DNA of 64,000 bases, taken from assembly GCF_000301075.1 (NCBI RefSeq), contig NZ_JH932293.1:1860524-1924523 (forward strand), in the 5' to 3' direction. The position numbers were made by a program, and so were the translations under genes. This document shows positions 10,253-19,481 of the stretch, piece by piece. The stretch is from Bergeyella zoohelcum ATCC 43767. Its GTDB lineage: Bacteria; Bacteroidota; Bacteroidia; Flavobacteriales; Weeksellaceae. Below the pieces are notes generated by a model. The model saw only the letters and a program-made list of their open reading frames with translations. It was not told the DNA's origin and searched no databases. How positions within the stretch are numbered: position 1 is the first letter of the stretch; each line of letters starts with the position of its first letter.

Positions 10253-10441
10253 TCCATCTAGGAAATTAAATGTCCCACTTAGGAAATTGAATATCCCATC
10301 TAGGAAATTAAATGTCCCATCTAGGAAATTGAATGTCCCACTTAGGAAACTAAATATCCCATCTAGGAAATTAAATGTCCCACTTAGGAAACTAAATATC
10401 CCATCTAGGAAATTAAATGTCCCACTTAGGAAATTGAATAA
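10253..10441. repeat. Tandem repeat, nine 21-bp units
   Basis: Nine contiguous 21-bp units begin at 10253, 10274, 10295, 10316, 10337, 10358, 10379, 10400 and 10421. Two variants mostly alternate: A (CCCATCTAGGAAATT...) and B (CCCACTTAGGAAA...), so units 5-8 form a 42-bp higher-order repeat. They are near-identical with no spacers, so this is not a CRISPR. As 21 is a multiple of three, one frame on each strand stays open with a 7-residue period, but I see no start signal or signal peptide. It lies between the stop of the SGNH gene and a terminator, so it may sit in the 3' end of that mRNA. Confidence 0.92.
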
Positions 10442-10494
10442 TCCTCAAATAAATGCCTTGAACTATAATAAAACGGACATTTGATGTACAACAA

Positions 10495-10530
10495 AAAAAT
10501 ACCGACGCTCCTATGGAAGTCGGTATTTTC
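10495..10530. terminator. Bidirectional terminator between convergent genes
   Basis: The arms AAAATACCGAC (10496-10506) and GTCGGTATTTT (10519-10529) are perfectly complementary around a 12-nt loop, with A-rich and T-rich flanks. It can end both the plus-strand SGNH transcript and the minus-strand deacetylase transcript. Confidence 0.88.
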
Positions 10531-10563
10531 CGTTAAAAAGATAGATATTACAATTTTTTAGAT

Positions 10564-12060
10564 TTATTCGCCATCAAAATAAATAGCACCATTGGTCATG
10601 GTTTTATGGCGGAACAATTCATCTAAAGTAACTATATGATAACCTTGGTCTTTTAAGTTTTTAATGACTTGCGGTATTGCCTTTACTGTAGTTTTATGAA
10701 TATCATGGGCTAAGATAATAGATTTAGGAGACGCCTTAGACATGGCTTTCGCCACCAAGTCTGCATCTTTATGCTTCCAGTCTAGTGGGTCTATATTCCA
10801 CATCATCACAGGTCTGCCCACCATCTGAAGGTTTTCTTTGGTATAAGCCCCATAGGGAAAACGGAAATACTTCGGTTTTTTACCAGTAATTTCTTGTATG
10901 GTTTCATCGGTCAGCTGGATTTGTCTTTTAGCTTCTTCATGGGATAGCTTTCTGAAATCCTTATGGTCATAAGAATGGTTTCCTATATTATGCCCTTCTT
11001 CTGCAATCCGTTTCATGGTATTTTTTTGGACTGATGCAGATTTCCCCAAAACAAAAAAAGTGGCTTTTACATTTTCCTTTTTCAGAATATCCAATAGTTC
11101 AGGAGTGTACACCGAAGGTCCATCATCAAAAGTGAGTGCTACACAAGGCTGCTGAGAACAGTCCACCGATGATGGTACATGGTCTAAAGGAGCTTCCTCC
11201 ATTTCCTCTATCATAGCGGTTTCATGCTGAGCGGTATCCATCCCCTGAATACGGATGTATTGGTCTATGATTTTTTTAGGAATATCTATAATGAATTCCC
11301 CCATTACTCCGCTGGCAATTTGGTATTTATCAAAAATTAAATGCCAATTTCCTTTTTCATCAAAGTACAGCCCATCATAATTTTCATTTTTAGGAAGCGT
11401 ACCTTCCTCTAAAGTTGCTCTCATGGAGCTTCTGAGTTGCTCTTTCTCCTGCTCATTGGCAATAGATTTATCATTTTCTAGACGAGCTTCTATTTGCTTC
11501 CAAGCGAGGTTCTTCATCTCTTGTGCAAAGTTTTTAAAATCCTCTTGATTATTAAACAAATCCTGAGGTGCTAGTTTCTTCTTATTTTTCAAATCAAAGA
11601 TAGAAACCGTATTTCTGGTATCATAATTATTACCATAAGAAACATTCTGGGTATAGAGGAACACCAAGAAGTTATTATTTTTTACTTTGACTTCGAAATG
11701 CTGATTAAAATCTAGCCCTGAAACGGCTTCTTTATCTTTTCTTTCCTTAAATTCAGCTTTAAACTCTTCTACGAGTTTTTCGGTAAATTGTTTTTCACTT
11801 TGATTTACAAAATCATACGCCGTGATAGGAAAAGAAGCGGTAAGATGACTTTTATCGGGGTCATTACCTATTTTCACGGTATAAATTTGGATATCATCTT
11901 CCCCATTGAGGGCCGAAACTATTTCCGTAAGGTCAGGAATTTGAAAAGATGCCGTCTGTTCTATGGTACTTTCCTGCTGGATGTTTTTATGCTCCACATT
12001 CTGTTTACAGCTCCATACTACTGCCGAGATGATGGAAAGATAAATGATTGATTTTTTCAT
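10564..12060 (-). CDS. Polysaccharide deacetylase lipoprotein (PdaC-like, CE4)
   Basis: Predicted envelope lipoprotein that removes acetyl groups from peptidoglycan or another N-acetylated glycan. It has 498 residues. A type II signal peptide ends at the lipobox VVWSC (Cys18). Residues ~55-270 form a DUF4163/DUF3298 module, as in B. subtilis PdaC. The NodB/CE4 domain follows: motif 1 TFDDGP (310-315, metal Asp313), motif 2 HSYDH (H362, H366), motif 3 RFPYG (R400), motif 4 around DPLDW (425-429), motif 5 ILAHD (H452). All catalytic residues are present. It is monocistronic with its own promoter and terminator. The exact substrate cannot be read from sequence. Confidence 0.92.
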   Translation of the reverse strand: MKKSIIYLSIISAVVWSCKQNVEHKNIQQESTIEQTASFQIPDLTEIVSALNGEDDIQIYTVKIGNDPDKSHLTASFPITAYDFVNQSEKQFTEKLVEEFKAEFKERKDKEAVSGLDFNQHFEVKVKNNNFLVFLYTQNVSYGNNYDTRNTVSIFDLKNKKKLAPQDLFNNQEDFKNFAQEMKNLAWKQIEARLENDKSIANEQEKEQLRSSMRATLEEGTLPKNENYDGLYFDEKGNWHLIFDKYQIASGVMGEFIIDIPKKIIDQYIRIQGMDTAQHETAMIEEMEEAPLDHVPSSVDCSQQPCVALTFDDGPSVYTPELLDILKKENVKATFFVLGKSASVQKNTMKRIAEEGHNIGNHSYDHKDFRKLSHEEAKRQIQLTDETIQEITGKKPKYFRFPYGAYTKENLQMVGRPVMMWNIDPLDWKHKDADLVAKAMSKASPKSIILAHDIHKTTVKAIPQVIKNLKDQGYHIVTLDELFRHKTMTNGAIYFDGE

Positions 12061-12085
12061 TTTTTATAAGATTTCAATAATAAGG

Positions 12086-12093
12086 CAAAGATA
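12086..12093 (-). promoter_or_regulatory. Promoter of the deacetylase gene
   Basis: The minus strand reads TATCTTTG (TAnnTTTG consensus), 25 nt upstream of the start codon and just after the hsdR stop. Confidence 0.6.
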
Positions 12094-12111
12094 TGAAGTA
12101 AAATGGTTTCC

Positions 12112-15100
12112 TCACACTTCCCCCCCTACACCTTTAAATTTTTCTACAAAGGCAACAATCTTTTGGAAAACACTTTGTTTTTTGGTGAGATATAGAGGGT
12201 TAAGCGGACTCATTTTGGGTAAAATGTCACTCAGTTCCGTTCCGTTTTCACTAGCATATTCTCTTTTTAATGCGTTTTTTATGTATCGCTTTGCCGCTTC
12301 TACATTGAGATTTTCTTCTTCGATGAGTACAGTAGCTTCTTCTTTTTGCTTTTGCTGTGCATAGGTAAAGAAGTTTTCCATAATGTCTTCCTTACTCTTC
12401 ATGGTATCCAAATCCGATTGTCTGATAAAATCTACCACAAGACTTTCCTTGGCTCTGTTGCCGATACTTGCTCGTATCATTCGGCTCACTTCTTCAATGA
12501 GTGCTTCTTTATTTTTTATTTTCTTATTATGCTCAAAAATCAGCTGAAAGATATAATCTAAATTAATTTCCTGCGATTTCAGCAAATCCACTTCAAAGAC
12601 CACATCGTCCCAATCGGTCTGCGAAGTTTCTAGCTTTTTCCCCTCTCTTTCCCTCCTGAACCAATCTCGAATATCATTATAAGTAGAACGATAATCCTGT
12701 TCGGTACGATTGTTCAGCACCTCAACGCCTTTCATTGTTGCTATATCTTCATCCGTAAGGAAATAAGTCTCTTTGAATTGCTCCACGGCTTTTTCATCTT
12801 CTCTGTCTATATGCTGAAATGCTTTAAGGTGCGTAAATTCATCATAATTCTGTAGAATATTTTCGATTTTTAAATACTCACCAAAAAGTTTTACAAACTC
12901 TTTTTTATCCGTTTCTCTTTCTATTTCCGAAGCATCTGGAAATTTTTCCCTCAATTCTTTGACTACCTCTACATAGCCTCTTTTGACCTTACCTTCCAAA
13001 ATATCAGTAAAGCCTTCTAAATATTCTTTATAGCTTTTTTCAAGTACCACATTTTTGGTGTTTTTATCTCCAAAAACGGTAATGGCATCAATGGTGGCTT
13101 GTTCCAAATTGCGGAAGCAAACGATATTTCCAAAGGTTTTAGTGGCATCATAAATACGATTGGTACGAGAAAACGCCTGTATCAATCCGTGATAACGGAG
13201 GTTTTTATCCACAAAAAGCGTATTAAGTGTAGGAGCATCAAAACCTGTGAGGAACATCCCTACTACGATGAGCAAGTCTATTTCCTTTTCTTTTACGCGT
13301 TTAGCTAAATCACGATAGTAGTTTTGAAAATCCGAAAGGTCATAGGCAGTTCGGAACATTGCATTGTAGTCCTCAATGGCTTTTACCAAAAATTCTTTTG
13401 CGGTGCTGTCCATTGCGGTAGGCTCGAAGGTTTCATCTTGGATTTCACCTTTTGCACTTTGCTCTTCGTTGGCTGCAAAGGAGTAGATGGTAGCTATTTT
13501 CAGCGGTTTTTCACTACCTTCTTGCTGTTTGTTAAGCTCTTCATAATAGAGTTTCGCTGCATCTACACTACTCACAGCAAACATAGCGTTAAAACCTTTG
13601 TTTCCGAAGTTTCTATGCGTTTTTATTCGGAAATTTTTCAGAATATACTGTGATACTTCACGGATTCGGTTGGGGTGAAGCAATAGTTTTTTGTATTCGG
13701 CAGAAGATAATTTCTCCTCGTCTTGCTCGCTTTCTACTTCTTTGAATAATGGGCGAACATCATTATAATCTACCTTGAATTTCAAAACCTTTTCATCTCG
13801 GATGGCGTCGGTAATTATATAGGAATGCAACTCTCTACCGAAAACGCTTGCTGTGGTTTCTGAACCCAAAGCATTATCAGGAAATATAGGTGTGCCTGTA
13901 AACCCAAATTGATAGTACTTTTTAAATTTCTTTTTCAGATTCTTTTGAGCTTCGCCAAATTGAGAGCGGTGGCATTCATCAAAGATAAAAACCACTTGTT
14001 TATGATAAATCTCCAAATCACTTTCGCTACGCATCAGATTGTTGAGTTTCTGTATGGTGGTTACAATGATTTTGTTATCATCTTTTTCGATATTTCGTTT
14101 GAGTCCTGCGGTACTCTCCGAGCCATTGACGCTATCGGGAGAGAATTTTTGGTACTCTTTCATCGTTTGGTAGTCCAAATCTTTTCTATCTACCACAAAG
14201 AAAACTTTATCAATGAAAGGCAACTCAGTAGCCAATCGTGCCGCCTTGAAACTCGTTAGCGTTTTCCCTGAACCCGTAGTGTGCCAAATATACCCACCGC
14301 TTTTGTCCTCTTCTTGTGTATTTCCCCATTTTTTAGCGTGATAAGAGCTTTGGATTTTCCACAAAATGCGTTCAGTAGCGGCAATCTGATACGGACGCAT
14401 AATGAGCAAAGTATCCGTAGCATCCAGTACCGAATATTTAAACAGCACTTGTAAGAGTGTATTTTTCTGAAAAAATGTAGCTGTGAAATCTTTCAGGTCT
14501 TCTATTGTTTTGTTATTTGCCCTTGCCCAATTCATCGTAAAATCAAAACCATTTTTGTCTCGCTTTGTGGTATTGGCAAAATAACGGGTATCGGTTCCGT
14601 TAGAAATCACGAAAATTTGCAGATATTTGAACAAAGAATGTTCACCATTAAAACTCTCTTTGCTGTACCTGTGGACTTGATTAAACGCCTCACGAATAGC
14701 TACACCGCGTTTTTTTAGCTCAATTTGCACCATCGGAAGTCCATTGACCAAAATGGTTACATCATAACGATTGAGATGTTTACCCTTTTGCTCAAACTGA
14801 TTTATTACCTGAACTTTATTGCGTATAAAATTCTTTTTATCAATCAGGTAAATATTCTGAATACGCCCATCATCAAACACGAAATCATAAATATAATCAT
14901 CGTGAATTTTTCTAGATTTTTCTACAATGCCCTCACTCGGTTTGTCCAAATATTCTTCTACAAAACGCTTCCATTCGGCATCCGTAAAAACGATATTATT
15001 GAGCGTCTGTAATTGCTCCCTCACATTGCCCAAAAGAGCCGTTTGCGAAGTTAAATCCGTGCGGTACTCATACCCTTGATGGGTGAGGTCTTGGATGAAT

Positions 15101-15213
15101 TCTCGTTCTAATGCCGTTTCGGTTTGGTAACTTGTCGGTGGTTCATTAACCTGCGAATATTTGGTATAATTATCTAAAACGATAAAATGATTGGTTTCTG
15201 CGATGGGGTTCAT
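12112..15213 (-). CDS. hsdR: Type I restriction endonuclease subunit R
   Basis: Motor and nuclease subunit of the type I restriction-modification complex; it translocates and cuts unmethylated DNA. It has 1033 residues. The N-terminal PD-(D/E)xK nuclease has D151 and E165-x-K167 (in VQIELKK). The SF2 helicase core follows: Walker A TGSGKT (313-318), DECH (412-415), and motif [11 protein letters not shown]. Motif VI lies in the [10 protein letters not shown] segment. The C-terminal helical domain ends KGVGGEV, encoded beside a run of seven C on the plus strand (12120-12126). It is the last gene of the hsd operon, 9 nt after the DUF1016 gene, and appears intact. Confidence 0.97.
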   Translation of the reverse strand: MNPIAETNHFIVLDNYTKYSQVNEPPTSYQTETALEREFIQDLTHQGYEYRTDLTSQTALLGNVREQLQTLNNIVFTDAEWKRFVEEYLDKPSEGIVEKSRKIHDDYIYDFVFDDGRIQNIYLIDKKNFIRNKVQVINQFEQKGKHLNRYDVTILVNGLPMVQIELKKRGVAIREAFNQVHRYSKESFNGEHSLFKYLQIFVISNGTDTRYFANTTKRDKNGFDFTMNWARANNKTIEDLKDFTATFFQKNTLLQVLFKYSVLDATDTLLIMRPYQIAATERILWKIQSSYHAKKWGNTQEEDKSGGYIWHTTGSGKTLTSFKAARLATELPFIDKVFFVVDRKDLDYQTMKEYQKFSPDSVNGSESTAGLKRNIEKDDNKIIVTTIQKLNNLMRSESDLEIYHKQVVFIFDECHRSQFGEAQKNLKKKFKKYYQFGFTGTPIFPDNALGSETTASVFGRELHSYIITDAIRDEKVLKFKVDYNDVRPLFKEVESEQDEEKLSSAEYKKLLLHPNRIREVSQYILKNFRIKTHRNFGNKGFNAMFAVSSVDAAKLYYEELNKQQEGSEKPLKIATIYSFAANEEQSAKGEIQDETFEPTAMDSTAKEFLVKAIEDYNAMFRTAYDLSDFQNYYRDLAKRVKEKEIDLLIVVGMFLTGFDAPTLNTLFVDKNLRYHGLIQAFSRTNRIYDATKTFGNIVCFRNLEQATIDAITVFGDKNTKNVVLEKSYKEYLEGFTDILEGKVKRGYVEVVKELREKFPDASEIERETDKKEFVKLFGEYLKIENILQNYDEFTHLKAFQHIDREDEKAVEQFKETYFLTDEDIATMKGVEVLNNRTEQDYRSTYNDIRDWFRREREGKKLETSQTDWDDVVFEVDLLKSQEINLDYIFQLIFEHNKKIKNKEALIEEVSRMIRASIGNRAKESLVVDFIRQSDLDTMKSKEDIMENFFTYAQQKQKEEATVLIEEENLNVEAAKRYIKNALKREYASENGTELSDILPKMSPLNPLYLTKKQSVFQKIVAFVEKFKGVGGEV

Positions 15214-15222
15214 AATTATTGG

Positions 15223-16263
15223 TTATTTCTTGTTTATTGAAATTTCTTTGGCTATTTGTATTGCTCTGTGTAATTTTTCTTGAAGTAATTTTTTATCGGG
15301 CAATTGCGTGTAATATTGGGCTACTTTTATATTAGAATCTTCTAACATAAAATATTCTATATGCTCTGTATTTCCCTCTGAGCAGAGGATAAGCCCAATG
15401 GGAGAATCTTCGTTTTCTCTTCTTTCGTTTTTATCTAAATACCTTAGATACAATAACATTTGACCTTCATATTCGGGTTTAAATTTTCCTAATTTTAATT
15501 CAATAACTACCAATCTTCTCAAACCACGATGATAAAATAACAAATCCATAAAATAATCTGTCTGGTCTATGGTAATGCGTTTTTGTCGGTCTAAAAAGGC
15601 AAAATCAGTCCCTAATTCTTTTATAAAATCTTGAATTTGATTGAGTATTGCTGTTTCTAAATCTTTTTCAGAAAAAATATCAGGAAGCCCAAGCATATTG
15701 AGAAAATAAGTATTTCTAAATACCAAATCGGGGGTCAATTGTTGTGTATTTCTTATTTGTGATAGTTCTGCCTTTATGATGTTTTCAGGTTTTTTGCTTA
15801 TCGCTGTCCGTTCATATAATTGTTCGCCTATTTTTTTGTCTAATGTTCTTGTGTTCCAATGCTCTATGATGCACATTTCTATATAAAAAAGGCGTTTTAG
15901 GGAGTCTTCAATATATGAAAATGTACGAATGTGTGTCCAAGATAATTGTCTACGCATTGCGTAGTGAATTTCCTCTTCCGAAAAAGCCTCGGCACTGCGT
16001 AGACAATGCTGCAAATGCTTTTCACCCCAACCCTTTCCGTATTTTTCGGTCAATTTTAAGGATATATTTTTTATCACTTCCTTGCCATATTCTGCTCGTT
16101 TATTATGAAGAACATTTTCTTTTATGCGTTTACCAATATGCCAATTCATTAAAATAACCTCCGAGTTTACAAATACGGCAACTCGATTTTTGCTCGAATC
16201 AATAAGCGAACACAAATCAGAAAAAAGAGCATCTGTATGTTGTATATTCTTATTTTTGTTCAT
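15223..16263 (-). CDS. DUF1016 / YhcG-like PDDEXK nuclease-domain protein
   Basis: A 346-residue protein with an N-terminal DUF1016 region (NWHIGKRI ... YGKGWGEKHLQHC ... LSWTHIR) and a C-terminal PD-(D/E)xK-like domain: D-x-x-x-D in DFAFLDRQ, then DYFMDLLFYHRGL and VVIELKLGKF (E-x-K). Family members are predicted nucleases often embedded in type I restriction operons; their role there is unsettled (proposed defence accessory or nuclease). It lies between hsdS (6-nt gap) and hsdR (9-nt gap), so it is co-expressed with them. Confidence 0.9.
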   Translation of the reverse strand: MNKNKNIQHTDALFSDLCSLIDSSKNRVAVFVNSEVILMNWHIGKRIKENVLHNKRAEYGKEVIKNISLKLTEKYGKGWGEKHLQHCLRSAEAFSEEEIHYAMRRQLSWTHIRTFSYIEDSLKRLFYIEMCIIEHWNTRTLDKKIGEQLYERTAISKKPENIIKAELSQIRNTQQLTPDLVFRNTYFLNMLGLPDIFSEKDLETAILNQIQDFIKELGTDFAFLDRQKRITIDQTDYFMDLLFYHRGLRRLVVIELKLGKFKPEYEGQMLLYLRYLDKNERRENEDSPIGLILCSEGNTEHIEYFMLEDSNIKVAQYYTQLPDKKLLQEKLHRAIQIAKEISINKK

Positions 16264-16269
16264 TTACAT

Positions 16270-17427
16270 CTAATCTTTGTTAAAAGACAACAATTTTTCT
16301 CTATAATATTCATATTGTTTTCTTCTTAATTCTATTTCTTTGGGAAGCCCCTCCGTAATAGAATTGGTAAGCGTATCAAACTTGTCTAATATATTTACAA
16401 TTCTTCTTTGCTCTTCTAATGACGGGAGGGGGATTTTGATTTTTTCCATTATCATAGTTGAACTTAAATTTGGTTGAGCACCCCCGCCCGCAAGAATATA
16501 CAAATCATTTGTTTTCGAAAGTAAATAATGATATAAATAACGACTATGTAATACCCCCTCAAAAGGTTCAAACTTACCAACTCGCTGATTTAAGTAAAAA
16601 GTTTTTTCAGATTTCAAAATACCAACTTTTCCTGTTGTAGCCCCAGACATTGCAATTAAAATATCACCATTTTTGATTTCAAAAGGTTTCAAATTTTGTT
16701 TGTAGTCTTTTTTGTTGAAATATTTTAAGTCATCAAGTTGTATGCTTTGATTTTGAATATTTCCAATTCTTAAAATGGGTTCTCCTTCATCTTGAAATTT
16801 TTTACTTTGGAATGCAAATCCATTTCTAAAACCACACACCTCCCCCAGTGTTTTCCATTCTACTTCATTTCCAAAAGTAAGCAAAGTATCCCGATAATGA
16901 TGATACTGCCGCTTGCGGCAGTCCAGCTCCGCTTCCAGCTCCGCTTCCAGCTTGGTAAAGGTATCCAAAATGTTGGCTATCTCTTTTTGGACGGCTAAAG
17001 GTGGGAGGGGGATGGGGATTTTGGCAATTTGATTGCTCATTAGTTTAGGGTTTCCCATTCCAGAATAAACATATTTTTTTGTAGTGATGCTTAACCAATG
17101 AAATAAAAAATCAAGATTTAAAACATCCTTATTCACATCGATTAAACCACAAACATTGGTAATGCTAAATTTTCCTTTTCTTTTGAAGATTGTTCCTGCA
17201 TAAGCTCCGTCAGTTGTCCAAGTCAGATAATCTCCCTCAAAATCAAAGGTATCAATTTTACCAATTTCTCCGTTGTTCATTGTTTGCGAACTATATACAG
17301 GAAAATCTCCGATATTTTCAGTTAAATATGTTTTGGAAATAACTCTCCCTCTTTTCAATTCCGCCACCTCCCCCAGCGTTCTCCATTCTACTTTTTGCCC
17401 TTGTAGTAAATTTTCTATGCGGTTCAT
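16270..17427 (-). CDS. hsdS: Type I restriction-modification specificity subunit S
   Basis: DNA-recognition subunit that sets the bipartite target of the HsdMRS complex. It has 385 residues with two target recognition domains in tandem: the first begins VEWRTLGEVAEL (~residue 14), the second VEWKTLGEVCGF (~residue 190). Each ends in a conserved helical spacer (PLPPLAVQKEIANILD and PLPSLEEQRRIVNILDKF), followed by RKRQYHHYR/RRKQYEYYR. The first spacer contains a repeated LEAE motif. Both domains are intact. It sits 6 nt upstream of the DUF1016 gene. The target sequence cannot be predicted from what I can see. Confidence 0.95.
   Translation of the reverse strand: MNRIENLLQGQKVEWRTLGEVAELKRGRVISKTYLTENIGDFPVYSSQTMNNGEIGKIDTFDFEGDYLTWTTDGAYAGTIFKRKGKFSITNVCGLIDVNKDVLNLDFLFHWLSITTKKYVYSGMGNPKLMSNQIAKIPIPLPPLAVQKEIANILDTFTKLEAELEAELDCRKRQYHHYRDTLLTFGNEVEWKTLGEVCGFRNGFAFQSKKFQDEGEPILRIGNIQNQSIQLDDLKYFNKKDYKQNLKPFEIKNGDILIAMSGATTGKVGILKSEKTFYLNQRVGKFEPFEGVLHSRYLYHYLLSKTNDLYILAGGGAQPNLSSTMIMEKIKIPLPSLEEQRRIVNILDKFDTLTNSITEGLPKEIELRRKQYEYYREKLLSFNKD
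16924..16953 (-). repeat. 12-bp repeat in the HsdS spacer helix
   Basis: CAGCTCCGCTTC occurs twice in tandem (16924-16935, 16936-16947), followed by a partial third copy. In HsdS it encodes two LEAE tetrapeptides in the central spacer helix. In the EcoR124 family, changing the number of such 4-residue repeats changes the spacing in the DNA target. Confidence 0.75.
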
Positions 17428-17437
17428 TGATTAATTA

Positions 17438-17689
17438 TTAATTGTTAATTGAACATTTAAAATTTTTACTATCAGTGGCAGTTGTTAAGTAATTCTTAAT
17501 AACTGAATTTACTTCTAATTCATTATCATTCAATATATTAGATATATGCATACTGATGTTTGGCACAGAGGTATCAAAAAGTTCGGCAATTTGATTTTGA
17601 TTCATCCATACCGACCCATCACGTGCATAAAGCGAAAGCCTCACCTTGCCGTCTTGGGTTTTATAAATGATGATGTTTTGCTCTTCCAT
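17438..17689 (-). pseudogene. Truncated RhuM-like gene (N-terminal fragment)
   Basis: It encodes 83 residues. The first ~75 match the N-terminus of RhuM-family proteins (DGSVWMNQNQIAELFDTS, then NISMHISNIL and SVIKNYLTTATDSK), a winged-helix-like region. Full-length members such as the one at 18489-19481 have about 330 residues; here the protein stops right after the DSK segment with an unrelated AT-rich tail (FKCSINN). It is therefore probably a deletion remnant. It retains operon spacing: 6 nt after fic and 10 nt before hsdS. A short functional protein cannot be excluded. Confidence 0.75.
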
Positions 17690-17695
17690 AATTTT

Positions 17696-18409
17696 TTAAT
17701 AACTCACTCTAAAATAATCTAACAATCGTTTGTATTCATCTTGTGCCGTTAGGCAAGTGTCTAACAAATAGCCCTCTACTTGTAGCCAATTTTGCAATCC
17801 TCTGTAATAAAAGAATTTGAGTTCTTCGGTGATGATAAACGGCACCATCTCATTGGCTAAACATTCTTTAAAAAGAATAAGCCTACCTACGCGTCCGTTT
17901 CCATCTTGAAAAGGGTGAATGGCTTCAAAACGATAATGAAAATCCACCAAATCACGCAAAGTTTTTTCCTCTTTTTGGTGGTATTGAGCCAATAAATCAG
18001 CCATTTCACGAGCCACATTTTCGGGTGCCGTGGTAGGGTTGCCACCTACTTCATTGGGTAGTTTTTTGTAATCACCCACCGCAAACCAATCCTTTCTACT
18101 ATCGGAAGTACTTGCTTTCAAAATAGCGTGAAATTCCTTTATCATTTCTGGGGAAAGTGGTTCAAGAGCGTTTTCCAACATAAAATCAAACGCACGGAAA
18201 TGGTTGGCGGTTTCTATAATATCATCAACGCGAATGCCTTGCTCTGTCCCTCCAATGGTATTGGTTTCAAAGATATGGCGTGTTTGCTCTTGAGAAAGTT
18301 TGCTTCCCTCAATATGATTGGTGTTATAGCAAAAATCAATCTGGGTTCGGTGATAAATACCGCCTTTTATTTTGCTTTGCTTCTCTTGTGATAATCGTTC
18401 TAATAACAT
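17696..18409 (-). CDS. Fic-family protein with N-terminal inhibitory motif
   Basis: Predicted AMP-transferase (or other NMP/phosphate transferase) that modifies target proteins using ATP. It has 237 residues. The Fic motif HPFQDGNGRVGR (165-176) is complete, including the catalytic His165. The autoinhibitory motif (S/T)xxxE(G/N) is present at T30-x3-E34-G35 in NTNHIEGS, so the protein carries its own brake (class II) and needs no separate antitoxin gene. It lies inside the hsd operon. The target is unknown; Fic genes recur in type I restriction loci, possibly as a linked toxin or phage-response device (inference). Confidence 0.93.
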   Translation of the reverse strand: MLLERLSQEKQSKIKGGIYHRTQIDFCYNTNHIEGSKLSQEQTRHIFETNTIGGTEQGIRVDDIIETANHFRAFDFMLENALEPLSPEMIKEFHAILKASTSDSRKDWFAVGDYKKLPNEVGGNPTTAPENVAREMADLLAQYHQKEEKTLRDLVDFHYRFEAIHPFQDGNGRVGRLILFKECLANEMVPFIITEELKFFYYRGLQNWLQVEGYLLDTCLTAQDEYKRLLDYFRVSY

Positions 18410-18410
18410 T

Positions 18411-18470
18411 TTACACGGTTTCTAATTGTGCTATAATCTCATCAATTTGGTTACACAATTTTGTTTTCAT
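18411..18470 (-). pseudogene. Duplicated 3' tail of hsdM (19-codon remnant)
   Basis: A short frame just upstream of fic ends [13 protein letters not shown], almost the same as the end of HsdM ([12 protein letters not shown]). The DNA is identical over 32 bp with the true hsdM end. It reads from an ATG at 18470 to a TAA at 18411, one base before the fic ATG. It is best read as the original (or a duplicate) hsdM terminus, separated from hsdM by the rhuM gene. Confidence 0.75.
18423..18454. repeat. 32-bp direct repeat, copy 1 (hsdM tail)
   Basis: Identical over 32 bp to 19487-19518 in the same orientation; the match continues for CAA after one mismatch. The two copies, 1064 bp apart, bracket the rhuM gene exactly. 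Confidence 0.9.
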
Positions 18471-18488
18471 TTTTTTGTTAGACAATTT

Positions 18489-19481
18489 CTAATGGTGTGA
18501 TGATTTTAAACTTTTTTCAAAATCAGAAATTATTTTTTGGGTTTTATTAAACTCATCATACTCCGCTTTGGCTTTAGTTTCGGCTTGTTTTTTTGAAATT
18601 CGCCCTTTCCCTTCCAAAATTTGGTACTTTCTAAATGCCAAAAATTCGTTGATACTTGTAGCAAATTGTTCCATCGTAAAGGTATTTTCTCGCTCAATCA
18701 AATCTTCAATATAATCAAAGTATCCTGTTACGGAGCGTTCTAATTGTTTTATTTCTTTTTCATTGAGATAGTTTTTGGCAATGGTAACATCACTTTTTAA
18801 TATTCTGCCATCAGGGGCATTTTTCCAAGTAGTCAGCCCCATATTTTCTTTGGTTCTGTCAGCAGATGTATGAATAATTTCCGCAGCAGTTTTCCCTGTA
18901 ATGGCATAATGAAATTTATTTTGAACCATTGCATAAAAATCTTGCGTGATTTCAGAGTCCTTATCATAATCCAAACTACATTCCTGAAAAATATCGGTAA
19001 TTTGTAGCCATATTCTTCGCTCACTTGCACGAATGGAACGAACTCGCTCTAATAATTCTTTAAAATAATCTTTACCAAAGGCTGCTTTTCCTTGTTTGAG
19101 TCGTTCATCATCCATTGTGAAGCCTTTGGTCATATATTCTTTGAGGATGCTTGTTGCCCAAATCCTAAAATTGGTTGCCTTGCGTGAATTGACACGATAG
19201 CCCACCGAAATAATAGCGTCAAGATTATAGAAATCAATGAGGCGTTTAATATTACGACTACCTTCCAATTGAACTATTTCCATTTTGGAAATAGTTGCAT
19301 CTTGTTGTAATTCTCCTTCCGAAAAAATATTAGAAAGATGTTTTGAAATCGCTGGTGTTTCTACTCCAAAGAGTTGAGCCATAGCCTTTTGAGTCAGCCA
19401 AATAGTTTCATCTTTTATGATGACGCTTACCGAAATGGCTTCTTCTGGCGTATTATATAGTAAATAACTTAATTCTTTCAT
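18489..19481 (-). CDS. RhuM-family protein (full length)
   Basis: A 330-residue protein of the RhuM (virulence RhuM / DUF4062-unrelated) family, seen in genomic islands and restriction loci. The N-terminal ~75 residues form a winged-helix-like region ([23 protein letters not shown]). The core segment has [16 protein letters not shown], then the C-terminal half with [16 protein letters not shown]. The biochemical function is unknown. Its start overlaps the hsdM stop by 4 nt (ATGA), showing translational coupling. It sits between the two copies of the hsdM-tail repeat and so looks like an inserted cassette. Confidence 0.9.
   Translation of the reverse strand: MKELSYLLYNTPEEAISVSVIIKDETIWLTQKAMAQLFGVETPAISKHLSNIFSEGELQQDATISKMEIVQLEGSRNIKRLIDFYNLDAIISVGYRVNSRKATNFRIWATSILKEYMTKGFTMDDERLKQGKAAFGKDYFKELLERVRSIRASERRIWLQITDIFQECSLDYDKDSEITQDFYAMVQNKFHYAITGKTAAEIIHTSADRTKENMGLTTWKNAPDGRILKSDVTIAKNYLNEKEIKQLERSVTGYFDYIEDLIERENTFTMEQFATSINEFLAFRKYQILEGKGRISKKQAETKAKAEYDEFNKTQKIISDFEKSLKSSHH

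Noticed and set aside
10253-10441. CRISPR array
   Set aside because: The units are contiguous with no spacers, and no cas genes are present.
10287-10484. A 65-codon open frame over the tandem repeat
   Set aside because: It is open only because the 21-bp period is a multiple of three; it begins with TTG, has no promoter or export signal, and a similar open frame exists on the other strand. Called as a repeat instead.
12120-12126. Run of seven C near the 3' end of hsdR as a phase-variation switch
   Set aside because: A slip here would change only the last few residues (VGGEV end), so loss of function is unlikely.
16906-16922. Perfect palindrome ACTGCCGC-GCGGCAGT in hsdS
   Set aside because: It lies in the codons for the conserved CRKRQ segment and has no terminator-like tail; probably coding coincidence.
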